Below, in pieces: positions 28,584 through 36,811 of a DNA stretch of 50,399 bases. The stretch comes from a bacterium (GTDB lineage: Bacteria > Elusimicrobiota > Elusimicrobia > Elusimicrobiales > UBA9959), in the NCBI GenBank assembly GCA_021811405.1, contig JAJZOZ010000004.1, positions 1 through 50,399 on the forward strand. The letters run 5' to 3'. Both the position numbers and the translations under genes were made by a program. Numbering within the stretch: position 1 is the stretch's first letter; the number at the start of each line of letters is the position of its first letter. The notes beneath the pieces are model-generated. The model ran no database searches and had not been told where the DNA came from. It saw only the letters and a program-made list of their open reading frames with translations.

Positions 28584-30071
28584 ATGGCTGAAACAGAACA
28601 GGAAAAGAGAAAAAAGCGGCTTGCCGTCGGCCTGATGACCTTCGCGGCCATCCCGTACTGGCTCGGCACGGTCGGGGAGGGTTTCGCTAAGGCCTACCTG
28701 GCGGCTTTCGCGCCGGGCGACCCCGGCAAGCTGCAGGGCTACAGCTCTTTATGGTTCGGCACTATAATTTTTTTCGGCTATATCTGGGCCCGCCCGGCCA
28801 TGCTGTACAGGAGGGGCCCGACCCCGGAGCTCAGGGAGAAGGTGCGGCGCCGCTTCAGCAGGATACACCTGCACGCGGCCGGACTTCTCCTTCTATCCAC
28901 CATTCCGAACCTTGCGCGGGCTTATTTCTTCAGGAGCTCACTCTCTGAGGGCATGCTCCCGGCCCTTTCCCTCTCGTTCCTCGCCCAGCTCTGTATCCTG
29001 CCCATCATCATCGACTGGATAAGGGCCAGGAACAGCCAGACGATGGAACTGCTTTACGAGGGGGAGGACCTCTACTCCCTGCGCCCCGGTTTCTCGATGC
29101 CGATTTCGCTGAAGGTGGCCATGCTCATCTTCTCCTGCGCCCTGCTGCCCTTCGCGCTTCTGGCCTCCTCCCTGTTGCTGGGAGCCCCGCCAAAGGCCTG
29201 GTCCGGGCCCTTGATAAATCTCATGTTCCTCTGTTCCGTCACGCTGCTGATGGGCCTGGGCGTGGTCTTTTACGGAATACAGCGTCCGATCAACGGCCTG
29301 ATAGAGCGCATGCGGCGCCTGGCTTCCGGGGACTTCACCAAGACCCGCATCTATTACTCCGACGAGATAGCCCGCCTGAAGGCCGGCTTCAACGAGATGT
29401 CGGACGGCCTCAAGGAGCGCGAAGAGCTGCAGGATACCTTCGGCAAGTACATGTCCATAGAGATAGCGCGCGAGCTGATAAAGAACCGGCGTGTGGACCT
29501 GGGCGGGGAGACCATAGAGGCCGCGGTGATGTTCTGCGACATCCGCAACTTCACCACCCTCTCCGAGAGCATGAGCGCGGCCGGGGTGGTGGAGTTCCTG
29601 AACAACTACTTCCGCTACATAGCCCCGGCGATAACGCTGCACAACGGGGTCATCAACAAGTTCATCGGGGACGCGGTGATGGCCGTCTACACGCCCCGCC
29701 TCGGCTCCTCCGACTACGCGGCCGACGCGGTGCGCTCGTCCCTCGCGATGCGCCGGGCGCTGGCCGAGTTCAACGCCTCCGGCAAGGCGCCCGGGGAGAT
29801 ACACTTCGGCATAGGGATACATTCCGGCAAGGTCGTCGCGGGCAACATCGGCACCTTCTCCCGCCTCGAGTACACTTTCATAGGCGACACGGTCAACAGC
29901 GCCTCCCGCCTGCAGGCCAAGACCAAGGATTATTCCACGGACATCGTGGTAAGCGCGGCGGCCATGGAAAAGGCCAAGGGGTCCATCGGCGCGGCGGCGG
30001 CCTTCCAGCCGCTGGGCAAGGTGGCGCTTAAGGGCAAGGCGGAAATGATAGAACTCTACAAGGTGGCCTGA
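28584..30071 (+). CDS. Membrane class III adenylate cyclase with HAMP domain
   Basis: The 495-residue protein starts at ATG 28584 after GAGGAGAGG. It has about six membrane helices in the first 240 residues, a HAMP segment (QRPINGLIERMRRLASGDFT) and a class III cyclase domain. The metal Asp residues are Asp319 (MFCDIRNF) and Asp363 (FIGDAVMAVY). A Lys (NKFIGD) and Thr (YTFIGD) pair indicate ATP as substrate, and VNSASRL holds the transition-state Asn and Arg. Unlike the cyclase at 3440 it has no CHASE2 domain. It is transcribed with the molybdenum hydroxylase accessory genes and ends directly against the next gene. Confidence 0.92.
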   Translation: MAETEQEKRKKRLAVGLMTFAAIPYWLGTVGEGFAKAYLAAFAPGDPGKLQGYSSLWFGTIIFFGYIWARPAMLYRRGPTPELREKVRRRFSRIHLHAAGLLLLSTIPNLARAYFFRSSLSEGMLPALSLSFLAQLCILPIIIDWIRARNSQTMELLYEGEDLYSLRPGFSMPISLKVAMLIFSCALLPFALLASSLLLGAPPKAWSGPLINLMFLCSVTLLMGLGVVFYGIQRPINGLIERMRRLASGDFTKTRIYYSDEIARLKAGFNEMSDGLKEREELQDTFGKYMSIEIARELIKNRRVDLGGETIEAAVMFCDIRNFTTLSESMSAAGVVEFLNNYFRYIAPAITLHNGVINKFIGDAVMAVYTPRLGSSDYAADAVRSSLAMRRALAEFNASGKAPGEIHFGIGIHSGKVVAGNIGTFSRLEYTFIGDTVNSASRLQAKTKDYSTDIVVSAAAMEKAKGSIGAAAAFQPLGKVALKGKAEMIELYKVA

Positions 30072-30518
30072 ATGTACAGACACACTCAGAACGGCAGACT
30101 GATGGTATTGTCGGCGCTGGGCCTGCTGGCCGGCGGGGTCGCGGCTATGGCGGCCACCGGGCAGAGGGCGGTCTTCTACGTGCTGGCCGCCACTGCGGCT
30201 TTCGTCTACTTCGGCTTCAGGGACCTGACGGTCGAGGTGGACCACGAGGCGGTGCGCATCCGGTTCGGCATCGGCCTGTTCAGGAAGGAGTTCCGCCTTT
30301 CGGAGATAACTTCCGTGACGCAGGTGAGCAACAGCTGGCTGGCGGGCTGGGGCATACACTACATCGGCGACGGCTGGCTCTACAACGTGGACGGCTACGG
30401 CGCCGTGGAGCTGCGCTTCGCCTCGGGCGGCCGGGCCAGGATCGGTACCGACGAGCCTGCCGCGCTGGAGACCGCCATCAGGGAGCGCCTGGGCGGCTGG
30501 AAACCCAAAGCGGGGTAA
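30072..30518 (+). CDS. Small PH-like membrane protein
   Basis: The 148-residue protein has two N-terminal membrane helices (about 8-50) followed by a beta-rich domain: DLTVEVDHEAVRIRFGIGLF, then EITSVTQVSNSW, then ELRFASGGRARIGTDEPAAL and a last helix. This is the layout of bacterial PH-like (bPH2) membrane proteins of unknown role. It starts right after the cyclase stop, so it may be translated with it. Confidence 0.72.
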   Translation: MYRHTQNGRLMVLSALGLLAGGVAAMAATGQRAVFYVLAATAAFVYFGFRDLTVEVDHEAVRIRFGIGLFRKEFRLSEITSVTQVSNSWLAGWGIHYIGDGWLYNVDGYGAVELRFASGGRARIGTDEPAALETAIRERLGGWKPKAG

Positions 30519-30523
30519 ATGAG

Positions 30524-31333
30524 ATGAAAGAACAGAAGAACATCATAAAACTCCTCTCCGAGGCCATAGATTCCGGCCGCGCCGCGGCTTTCGTCACCGT
30601 CATCTCCGTGGACGGCTCCACCCCCAGAGAGGCCGGCGCCAAGATGCTGGTCTTCCCGGACGGCTCCATAGAGGGCACCATAGGCGGCGGCTCGGTGGAG
30701 GCGCTGGTGATCAGGCGGGCCGTGGACTGCCTGCGCAGGGGGGAGGGCGGAAAGTTCGCCTTCGAGCTTAAACCCACCGGCAATACCGGCATGATCTGCA
30801 TGGGCGGGATGGAGGTCTTCGTGGACGTGTACAAGAACCCGTTCAAGGTGCTGATCCTCGGCGGCGGCCACGTCGGGGTAAAGATCGCCGAGGCCTGCCG
30901 CCTGGCCGGCTACCCGTTCCTGGTGGCCGACGACAGGCGCGAGTTCGCCAACGCGGAGCGCTTTCCCGGCGCGCTGGCCGTTATCAACGAAATGCCGCAC
31001 AAGGCCGTCGAGGCCGCGGGCGTGGACGCGGAGACTTATGTCGTTATCGTTACCCGCGGCCACGCGCTGGACCGCGAGTGCCTGGAGGCCGCCATGAGCA
31101 CCTCCGCTCCGTACATAGGCATGATCGGAAGCAAGGACAAGGTGGGCGAAGTGTTCAGGCTCCTTGGCAAGAAAAAACTTTACCCTCTCAAGGACGGGCG
31201 GGTGCATTCGCCGATAGGCCTTAACCTGGGGGGGAAGACCCCGGGGGAGATAGCGGTCTCGGTCCTGGCCGAGATCATGAAGGTCCATTACAAGCGCGAC
31301 GCGGGACATATGAAGGATAAGTCCGCGGCTTGA
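30524..31333 (+). CDS. xdhC: XdhC/CoxI-family molybdenum hydroxylase maturation protein
   Basis: The 269-residue protein has both XdhC halves: an N-terminal CoxI region (FVTVISVDGSTPREAGAKML, then EGTIGGGSVEA) and a C-terminal Rossmann domain (VLILGGGHVGVKIAEAC, then VIVTRGHALDRE). XdhC proteins bind molybdenum cofactor, help add the terminal sulfido ligand and insert the cofactor into xanthine-dehydrogenase-type enzymes. It could serve either or both of the hydroxylases encoded downstream. Related selenium-dependent systems use similar proteins, but I see no selD or YqeB here. Confidence 0.93.
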   Translation: MKEQKNIIKLLSEAIDSGRAAAFVTVISVDGSTPREAGAKMLVFPDGSIEGTIGGGSVEALVIRRAVDCLRRGEGGKFAFELKPTGNTGMICMGGMEVFVDVYKNPFKVLILGGGHVGVKIAEACRLAGYPFLVADDRREFANAERFPGALAVINEMPHKAVEAAGVDAETYVVIVTRGHALDRECLEAAMSTSAPYIGMIGSKDKVGEVFRLLGKKKLYPLKDGRVHSPIGLNLGGKTPGEIAVSVLAEIMKVHYKRDAGHMKDKSAA

Positions 31334-31370
31334 CCGCACCCACGGCCCGAATCGGATAAACCCGAAAATA

Positions 31371-31379
31371 TGATATAGT
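31371..31379 (+). promoter_or_regulatory. Extended -10 promoter of the outer-membrane protein gene
   Basis: TGATATAGT is an extended -10 box (TGN directly before TATAGT) in the 132-base gap after xdhC. There is no good -35, as is common with this promoter type. The predicted start is near 31386, giving an untranslated leader of about 80 bases that can fold into two hairpins. Confidence 0.5.
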
Positions 31380-31389
31380 ATTGGCTGGT

Positions 31390-31435
31390 CCGCGCCACGG
31401 GCAGTCCGGCGCGGGGCCGGCGCATGGCCGCCGGC
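31390..31435 (+). other. Two tandem GC hairpins in an mRNA leader
   Basis: Two adjacent 7-bp stems lie between the putative promoter and the ATG of the outer-membrane protein: CCGCGCC (31390-31396) with GGCGCGG (31408-31414), and GCCGGCG (31416-31422) with CGCCGGC (31429-31435). They may slow or protect the transcript. No known riboswitch class is recognised. Confidence 0.4.
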
Positions 31436-31465
31436 ACGGAAAGCGGAGATCTAGGGTAAGGGGAT

Positions 31466-32746
31466 ATGAAAAAAATCACGAAAGCGCTGTTCGCGGTAAT
31501 GCTGCTCGGCCTGGCGGCCGGAGCGCGCGCGGAGGATAAATACGACCAGCTGGCGAAGGAACTCACCGAGGCCGGCTCCTCCATCCAGGGCAAGAAGATC
31601 GCCATAATACCGTTCTCGTACGCCGACGCCCGCGACAAGGCCAGCAAGGACGGCTCGGTCATCGCCGAGCGGCTCACGATAAAGATGATCAACATGCACA
31701 AGTTCGAGATCATCGAGCGCAGCGTCCTCGACAAGGTCATGAACGAGCTGAAGCTCCAGTCCTCCGGGATGATAGACGCCTCCAGCGCTCAGCAGCTGGG
31801 CAAGGTGCTGGGCGTGGAAGCCATAGTGACCGGCACGCTGGTCGAGACCTCCGGCGGCCAGATAGAGGTCAACGCCCGCATGATCAAGACCGAGACGGCC
31901 CAGGCCATAGGCGCTTCCCAGGTCACGGTGGAGAAGAACTGGATCGGCGACGTTTCGTCAGCCCCCCAGGGCCAGTCCCAGACCTACCAGCAGCCGGCCT
32001 ACCAGCAGACCTCCTACGATCAGCCGGCCCCCAAACAGATCTACCGCAGGCCCCGCGGCGAGTTCGAGTACGGCTACTTCGACCTGTTCATGGGCTTCGG
32101 CTCGCCGAACATGGCGCTGGAGTTCTCCAACTCCAACAGCAATATCTACCTCTCGGCCCTGGGCATTACCGCGGCCTATAACGGCCCTTACAACTCGGTG
32201 AAGTGGGACAAGATACAGATGGAGGGCTTCGGCCCGATAGCCATGCGCGTGGGCGGCTACGGCAACGGCAACGTGGGCGGCGCTTTCGAGCTCGGCATAG
32301 AGAAGCGCAACATAAAGCCTCAGAACACCACCTGGACGCTCAACAACAGCGGTACCGGCAATTTCACTTTCACCACCAACGACTACCTCACGATGACCTC
32401 CTTCCAGATGGGCGGCGACCTGATGGTCCGCTTCACCAAGAAGACCAAGGTGGAGCCCTACCTGGGCCTGGGCATCGGCCTGTCGCTGAACTCCATCAAC
32501 ATGCCGAGGGTGAAGGGGTATACCAATTCGGCCACCTTCTCCGCCCCCACCGACGAGTTCGCCGTGGGCTTCATGTTCAACATGCCTTTCGGCGCCCGCA
32601 TCCGCATAGGCGAGAAGACGCAGCTGGTCACGGAGCTCCGCTACCAGCTGAACACCATGACCTTCGACCGCGGCGTCACCGGCGAGCAGGACAGGCTGAC
32701 GCTCAGCGGCATGTATTTCAACCTCGGCATAGGTTTCGACTTCTAG
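31466..32746 (+). CDS. FlgO/CsgG-like domain fused to outer-membrane beta-barrel
   Basis: The 426-residue protein has a signal peptide (cut near ARAED), then a FlgO/CsgG-like domain at about 25-155 (KKIAIIPFSYADA, IIERSVLDKVMNEL, LGVEAIVTGTLVE). A Gln/Tyr/Pro-rich linker (about 170-195, QPAYQQTSY repeats) follows. The C-terminal half has alternating strands, ending YFNLGIGFDF with the C-terminal Phe of outer-membrane barrels. The first domain matches the lipoprotein at 10150. The role is not known; the architecture suggests a periplasmic module anchored by a small barrel. It interrupts the run between xdhC and the hydroxylase genes. Confidence 0.83.
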   Translation: MKKITKALFAVMLLGLAAGARAEDKYDQLAKELTEAGSSIQGKKIAIIPFSYADARDKASKDGSVIAERLTIKMINMHKFEIIERSVLDKVMNELKLQSSGMIDASSAQQLGKVLGVEAIVTGTLVETSGGQIEVNARMIKTETAQAIGASQVTVEKNWIGDVSSAPQGQSQTYQQPAYQQTSYDQPAPKQIYRRPRGEFEYGYFDLFMGFGSPNMALEFSNSNSNIYLSALGITAAYNGPYNSVKWDKIQMEGFGPIAMRVGGYGNGNVGGAFELGIEKRNIKPQNTTWTLNNSGTGNFTFTTNDYLTMTSFQMGGDLMVRFTKKTKVEPYLGLGIGLSLNSINMPRVKGYTNSATFSAPTDEFAVGFMFNMPFGARIRIGEKTQLVTELRYQLNTMTFDRGVTGEQDRLTLSGMYFNLGIGFDF

Positions 32747-32769
32747 TCCGGGAGCCGTCAGGCTACAAG

Positions 32770-32810
32770 CGGCCGGCGCGGCTCTGACGAGACGCCCGGC
32801 CGTTCTTATT
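32770..32810 (+). terminator. Probable terminator after the barrel protein
   Basis: CGGCCGG (32770-32776) pairs with CCGGCCG (32796-32802) around a 19-nt loop and is followed by TTCTTATT. The stem is short and the tail imperfect, so termination may be partial and could let some transcription through to the hydroxylase genes. Confidence 0.5.
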
Positions 32811-32854
32811 CCCGCCCTCGGGCAGCGCCGGGCGGACGCAAGGGAACTTCGCGA

Positions 32855-34234
32855 ATGCTGAATTTCATCCTAAACAAGGAAGTCGTCCGGACCGAAGAGC
32901 GGCCGGGGATGGTCCTGCTGGAATTCATCCGCGACGTCAAGTGCCTCTCCGGCACCAAGGAAGCGTGCCGCGAAGGGGAATGCGGGGCCTGCACGGTGCT
33001 CGTGGGGCGCCGCAGGGCGGACGGTTCGGTTTCTTACAAGGCCTGCGCCTCCTGCCTGCTCCCCATCGGCGACGTCGACGGCTGCCACGTGGTAACCGTG
33101 GAGGGTCTTTCCGGCCCGGAACTGACGCTGGTACAGAGGCTTATCGTAGAGAACAGCGCCTCCCAGTGCGGCTTCTGCACCCCCGGCATAGTCCTTTCCC
33201 TTACCGGCTTCTGCCTGTGCGCGGAGAAGCTTTCCTTCGAAGCCGCCGTGGACGCGCTGGACGGCAATATCTGCCGCTGCACCGGCTACGCCGCCGTACG
33301 CGGCGCGGCGCGCGCGCTGTGCGAGCGGCTCTCGGCCGCGCCCTCCTCTCCGGAGAAGCGCCTGCCGGAACTTATAGCCGGCGGCGTGGTGCCGGAGTAT
33401 TTCAGGGATATCCCCGCGAGGCTGGCGGGTCTTGAGGCCGCGCCTTCCGCGGCCGGCAAGGACGCGGTCATCGTCGCCGGCGGCACCGACCTGTTCGTGC
33501 AGAAACCGGAACAGCTGCTGGACGGGGAACTCTGCTTCCTGTCGAAGCGCTCCGACCTGGATTATATACGGGAGGACGGCGGCGTCCTGCGCGTGGGCGG
33601 GGCCGTCACCATAGAGGATTTCCGCCTCTCGGCGCCGGTGAGGAAGCATTTCCCGGCCCTCGAGAAAGACCTGCTGCTCCATTCCTCCGCCATACTGCGC
33701 AACAAGGCCACGCTGGCCGGCAATATCGTCAACGCCTCCCCCATAGCCGACGCGGCCATAATACTGCTGGCGCTGGACGCCCGGCTCGTGATCGAAGGCG
33801 GGGGGAAGAAGCGCGAAGCGCCGCTCTCGAAGTTCTTCCTCGGCTACAGGAAGACCGGCCTCGCCTGCGGCGAGCTCGTCTGCGAGATAGTCATCCCTCT
33901 GCTGCCGCGAGGCGCCCGCTATAATTTCGAGAAGGTCTCCAACAGGACCACGCTGGATATCGCCGCGGTCAACACGGCCCTGCGCCTGACCGCCGGGCCG
34001 GACGGGGTTATCTCCGACCTGCGCGTCTCGGCCGGCGGCGTGGCCCCCGTGCCGCTGCTGCTGGACCTGGGGGCCTTCAAAGGCCGCAGGCCGGACGCGG
34101 AGACCGCCAAGGCCGCGGCCGCGGCCTCGGAAGCCGCCGTTAAACCCATAGACGATATCCGCGGCTCGGCGGAATACAAGAAACTGCTGCTGGGCCGGCT
34201 TGTGGAAGCGCATTTTAACGGGGAGGCCGCGTGA
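32855..34234 (+). CDS. xdhA: Xanthine-dehydrogenase-like [2Fe-2S]/FAD subunit
   Basis: The 459-residue protein fuses two electron-transfer domains of the xanthine dehydrogenase family. The N-terminal [2Fe-2S] pair has CREGECGACTVLV (plant-type cluster) and QCGFCTPGIV with NICRCTGY (second cluster). The FAD domain begins near 205 with VIVAGGTDLFV and continues with LRNKATLAGNIVNASPIADA. This two-subunit layout is like the Rhodobacter XdhA form. It passes electrons from the molybdenum subunit, encoded next with a 4-base GTGA overlap, to FAD and then to NAD+ or another acceptor. AAGGGA lies 9 bases before the ATG. Confidence 0.93.
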   Translation: MLNFILNKEVVRTEERPGMVLLEFIRDVKCLSGTKEACREGECGACTVLVGRRRADGSVSYKACASCLLPIGDVDGCHVVTVEGLSGPELTLVQRLIVENSASQCGFCTPGIVLSLTGFCLCAEKLSFEAAVDALDGNICRCTGYAAVRGAARALCERLSAAPSSPEKRLPELIAGGVVPEYFRDIPARLAGLEAAPSAAGKDAVIVAGGTDLFVQKPEQLLDGELCFLSKRSDLDYIREDGGVLRVGGAVTIEDFRLSAPVRKHFPALEKDLLLHSSAILRNKATLAGNIVNASPIADAAIILLALDARLVIEGGGKKREAPLSKFFLGYRKTGLACGELVCEIVIPLLPRGARYNFEKVSNRTTLDIAAVNTALRLTAGPDGVISDLRVSAGGVAPVPLLLDLGAFKGRRPDAETAKAAAAASEAAVKPIDDIRGSAEYKKLLLGRLVEAHFNGEAA

Positions 34235-36483
34235 AGAACGAAGACATGCTGATGCACGTGCGCGGCGCCTCGCTGTTCGTCGACGATATCCCGGCCCCGG
34301 GCTGCCTGCACGCCGTCCTTTTCACCTCCCCGGTGGCCCGCGGCAGGATCCGCTCCCTCGATATCTCCAAAGCGGCGGCTGCCCCCGGCGTGGCCGCCGT
34401 CTATACGCACAAGGACGTGCCGGGCCTGAACCAGGTGGGCCATATCCTGAAGGACCAGCCACTGCTGGCCGCGGACGGCGTGGAATACATCGGCCAGCCC
34501 ATCGCGCTGGTGGTTGCCGAAAGCCAGCGGGCAGCGCGCCGGGCCGCGAAGCTCGTAGAGGCGGACATCGAGCCTCTCGAGCCGGTGTTCAGCCCCCGCG
34601 AGGCCGCGGCCAAGGGCCATATACACGGTAAAAGACGGGAGCGGGTCACCGGCGACCCGTCCGCCGCCTTCGCGAAGTGCAAATACGTCGTCCGGGGCCG
34701 GCTCTCCAGCGGGCCGCAGGAACATTTCTACTTCGAGACCCAGCGCGCGCTGGCCGTGCCCGGCGAGCACGACACCATCAAGGTCTACGCCAGCGCGCAG
34801 TCGCCCGGGGCCTTCCATCACCACCTGGCGGAAGTGCTGGGCATCCCTATGCACAAGGTGGAGCTGGACATACGCCGGCTGGGCGGCGGCTTCGGCGGCA
34901 AGGAATCCACCGCCGTCTGGATAACCGCGCCCGCCCTGGCCGCCTTCCTGCTCAAGCGCCCGGTGAAGCTGGCCCTCTCGCGCTCGGAGGACATCGCCAC
35001 TACCGGCAAGCGCCACGCCTACGAGTACGACTACAAGCTGGGTCTGGACGCGGAGGGGAAGATCCTCGCCTACGAGGTGGACCTGTTCCAGCACGCCGGT
35101 GCCTGCGCGGACATCTCCCCCGCCGTGCTCGGCCGCTCCTTCCTGCACGTCTCCGGCTCCTACAATATCCCGAACCTCAGGGTTTCCGGCACCAGCTGCC
35201 GCACCAATGTCCCGCCGAACAACGCGTTCCGCGGCTTCGGCGTGCCGCAGGCCGTGTTCGCGATAGAAGCGGCCCTGACGCACGCCGCGGGGCTGATGGG
35301 CCTGCCGCCCGAGGAGCTCAAGCGCCGCAACCTGCTCAAGGACGGCGACACGCTGGCTTACGGAGTGAAGCTCGAGGGCGTGAACGCGGGCCGCTGCTGG
35401 GAGGTGCTGGATAAGCGGGCCGGCATAGCCGCCCGCCGCTCGGCCGTCGAAGAATATAACAGGACTCATGCCGGTACGAAGAAAGGCCTGGCCGTAGTTC
35501 CTGTCTGTTTCGGCATCTCTTTCGCGCAGACGGCCCTCAACCAGGCCGGCTCGCTCGTGAACATATACGTGGACGGCAGCGTCTCGGTCAGCACCGGCGC
35601 CGTCGAGATGGGCCAGGGCGTGAACGCCAAGATCCGCATAGTGGCGGCCCGGACCCTCGGCGTGCCGCTGGAAAGGGTGCGCGTGGATACCACCAATACC
35701 TCCCGCGTCCCGAACGCCTCGCCCACCTCCGCCAGCTCCGGCGCCGACCTCAACGGCATGGCCACGAAATACGCGTGCGGGCGCCTGCGGGAGCGCCTGC
35801 TCGAGTTCGCGGCCAGGCATCTCAGCTGCGACGACCCGGCGAAGGTCTCGATCCGCGACGGCGAGGTCTTCGTCGGGGAGAAGGATCCGGTCATGACCTG
35901 GGACAGGCTGGTGGCGGCCGCGCAGTGGGCGCGGGTGGACCTCTCCGAGCACGCTTTCTACGCCACCCCTAACCTCCATTACGACATGGAGACCGAGCTG
36001 GGCCGCCCCTTCGCGTATTACGCCTACGGAACCTCGCTGACCGAGGTGCTGCTGGACCGCTCCCGCGGCACTTATTCCATAGAGTCGGTGGACGTGGTGC
36101 AGGACGTGGGGGAGTCCCTCTCCCCGGAGATAGACCTGGGCCAGGTGCAGGGCGCGGTGGTGCAGGGCATAGGCTGGTCGGTGCTGGAACAGGTCAGGTA
36201 CGCGCCCGACGGCAGGGTTCTGACCGGGGCGAACTCCTATAAAGTGCCCGACATCAAGTTCGTGCCGGATAATTTCAACGTGACCCTGCTGAGGGATTCC
36301 TCCAACCCTTTCGCGGTCTGCAATTCCAAGGCGGTAGGCGAGCCGCCGCTTATACACGGGCTGGGCGCCTACCTGGCCCTAGCCGACGCGCTGCGCGCCG
36401 CCGGGGCAACCGGGCCGCTGCCGCCGCTGCCGCTGACGCCGGAGCGGACTTTCATGTGTCTTCACGGGAAGGCCTCTGAATGA
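34231..36483 (+). CDS. xdhB: Xanthine-dehydrogenase-like molybdenum subunit
   Basis: The 750-residue molybdopterin-binding subunit starts at GTG 34231. Family marks are the Moco segment GGGFGGKESTA, NNAFRGFGVPQAVFAIEAA with the substrate-side Arg loop of xanthine dehydrogenase, GAVEMGQGVNAKI and the catalytic Glu704 in SKAVGEPPLIHG. It hydroxylates a ring carbon next to nitrogen using water oxygen. The AFRGFG loop suggests a purine-like substrate, though related enzymes act on other heterocycles. It is followed with a 4-base overlap by a MoaD-type gene. Confidence 0.94.
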   Translation: MKNEDMLMHVRGASLFVDDIPAPGCLHAVLFTSPVARGRIRSLDISKAAAAPGVAAVYTHKDVPGLNQVGHILKDQPLLAADGVEYIGQPIALVVAESQRAARRAAKLVEADIEPLEPVFSPREAAAKGHIHGKRRERVTGDPSAAFAKCKYVVRGRLSSGPQEHFYFETQRALAVPGEHDTIKVYASAQSPGAFHHHLAEVLGIPMHKVELDIRRLGGGFGGKESTAVWITAPALAAFLLKRPVKLALSRSEDIATTGKRHAYEYDYKLGLDAEGKILAYEVDLFQHAGACADISPAVLGRSFLHVSGSYNIPNLRVSGTSCRTNVPPNNAFRGFGVPQAVFAIEAALTHAAGLMGLPPEELKRRNLLKDGDTLAYGVKLEGVNAGRCWEVLDKRAGIAARRSAVEEYNRTHAGTKKGLAVVPVCFGISFAQTALNQAGSLVNIYVDGSVSVSTGAVEMGQGVNAKIRIVAARTLGVPLERVRVDTTNTSRVPNASPTSASSGADLNGMATKYACGRLRERLLEFAARHLSCDDPAKVSIRDGEVFVGEKDPVMTWDRLVAAAQWARVDLSEHAFYATPNLHYDMETELGRPFAYYAYGTSLTEVLLDRSRGTYSIESVDVVQDVGESLSPEIDLGQVQGAVVQGIGWSVLEQVRYAPDGRVLTGANSYKVPDIKFVPDNFNVTLLRDSSNPFAVCNSKAVGEPPLIHGLGAYLALADALRAAGATGPLPPLPLTPERTFMCLHGKASE

Positions 36484-36725
36484 AGAAGAAGATCACGGTG
36501 CGCTACTTCGCCATGATGGGCGAGAAGCGCGGCACGCAGAACGAGACCTACGAGACCGAAGCCGGCACCGCCCGGCAGCTGCTGCACGAGCTGCAGGCCA
36601 ACAAGGCCCTGCCGCTGACCACCAACATCTCCAGGGCCGTGGTCAACGACAAGTTCGTGGACTGGGACTCCCCTATCAGCGACGGCGACCTGGTCATCCT
36701 GATGTCGCCGTTCTCCGGCGGCTGA
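36480..36725 (+). CDS. moaD: MoaD/ThiS-family sulfur carrier
   Basis: The 81-residue ubiquitin-like protein starts KKKITVRYFAMMGEKRG and ends SPFSGG, with the C-terminal Gly-Gly that becomes a thiocarboxylate. In molybdopterin synthase it gives sulfur to the pterin. The start overlaps the xdhB stop (ATGA), so it is made together with the hydroxylase. No MoaE or MoeB is in the window, so its partner lies elsewhere. Confidence 0.9.
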   Translation: MKKKITVRYFAMMGEKRGTQNETYETEAGTARQLLHELQANKALPLTTNISRAVVNDKFVDWDSPISDGDLVILMSPFSGG

Positions 36726-36747
36726 CGATGTCATGCCGCTGAAAGAA

Positions 36748-36785
36748 ACCGGCGCCGCTCTTTACGGAGCGGCGCCGGTCTCTCT
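36748..36785 (+). terminator. Bidirectional hairpin terminator
   Basis: A 13-bp perfect stem (36748-36760 with 36767-36779, core GGCGCCGCTC) with a 6-nt loop lies between convergent genes. The plus-strand tail is CTCTCTT. The minus-strand tail TTTCTTTC is the better match, but the strong stem could stop both transcripts. Confidence 0.75.
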
Positions 36786-36811
36786 TGGAGCCTTTGCTGC
36801 GGGCTTAAGCG

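Noticed and set aside
33919-36357. Open frame of 812 codons antisense to the hydroxylase genes
   Set aside because: It covers xdhA and xdhB in reverse; those have intact cofactor motifs, and the antisense product has none.
17735-36725. Selenium-dependent molybdenum hydroxylase system
   Set aside because: SsnA, XdhC and MocA fit, but selD, YqeB and YqeC are not in the window, so selenium dependence cannot be claimed.
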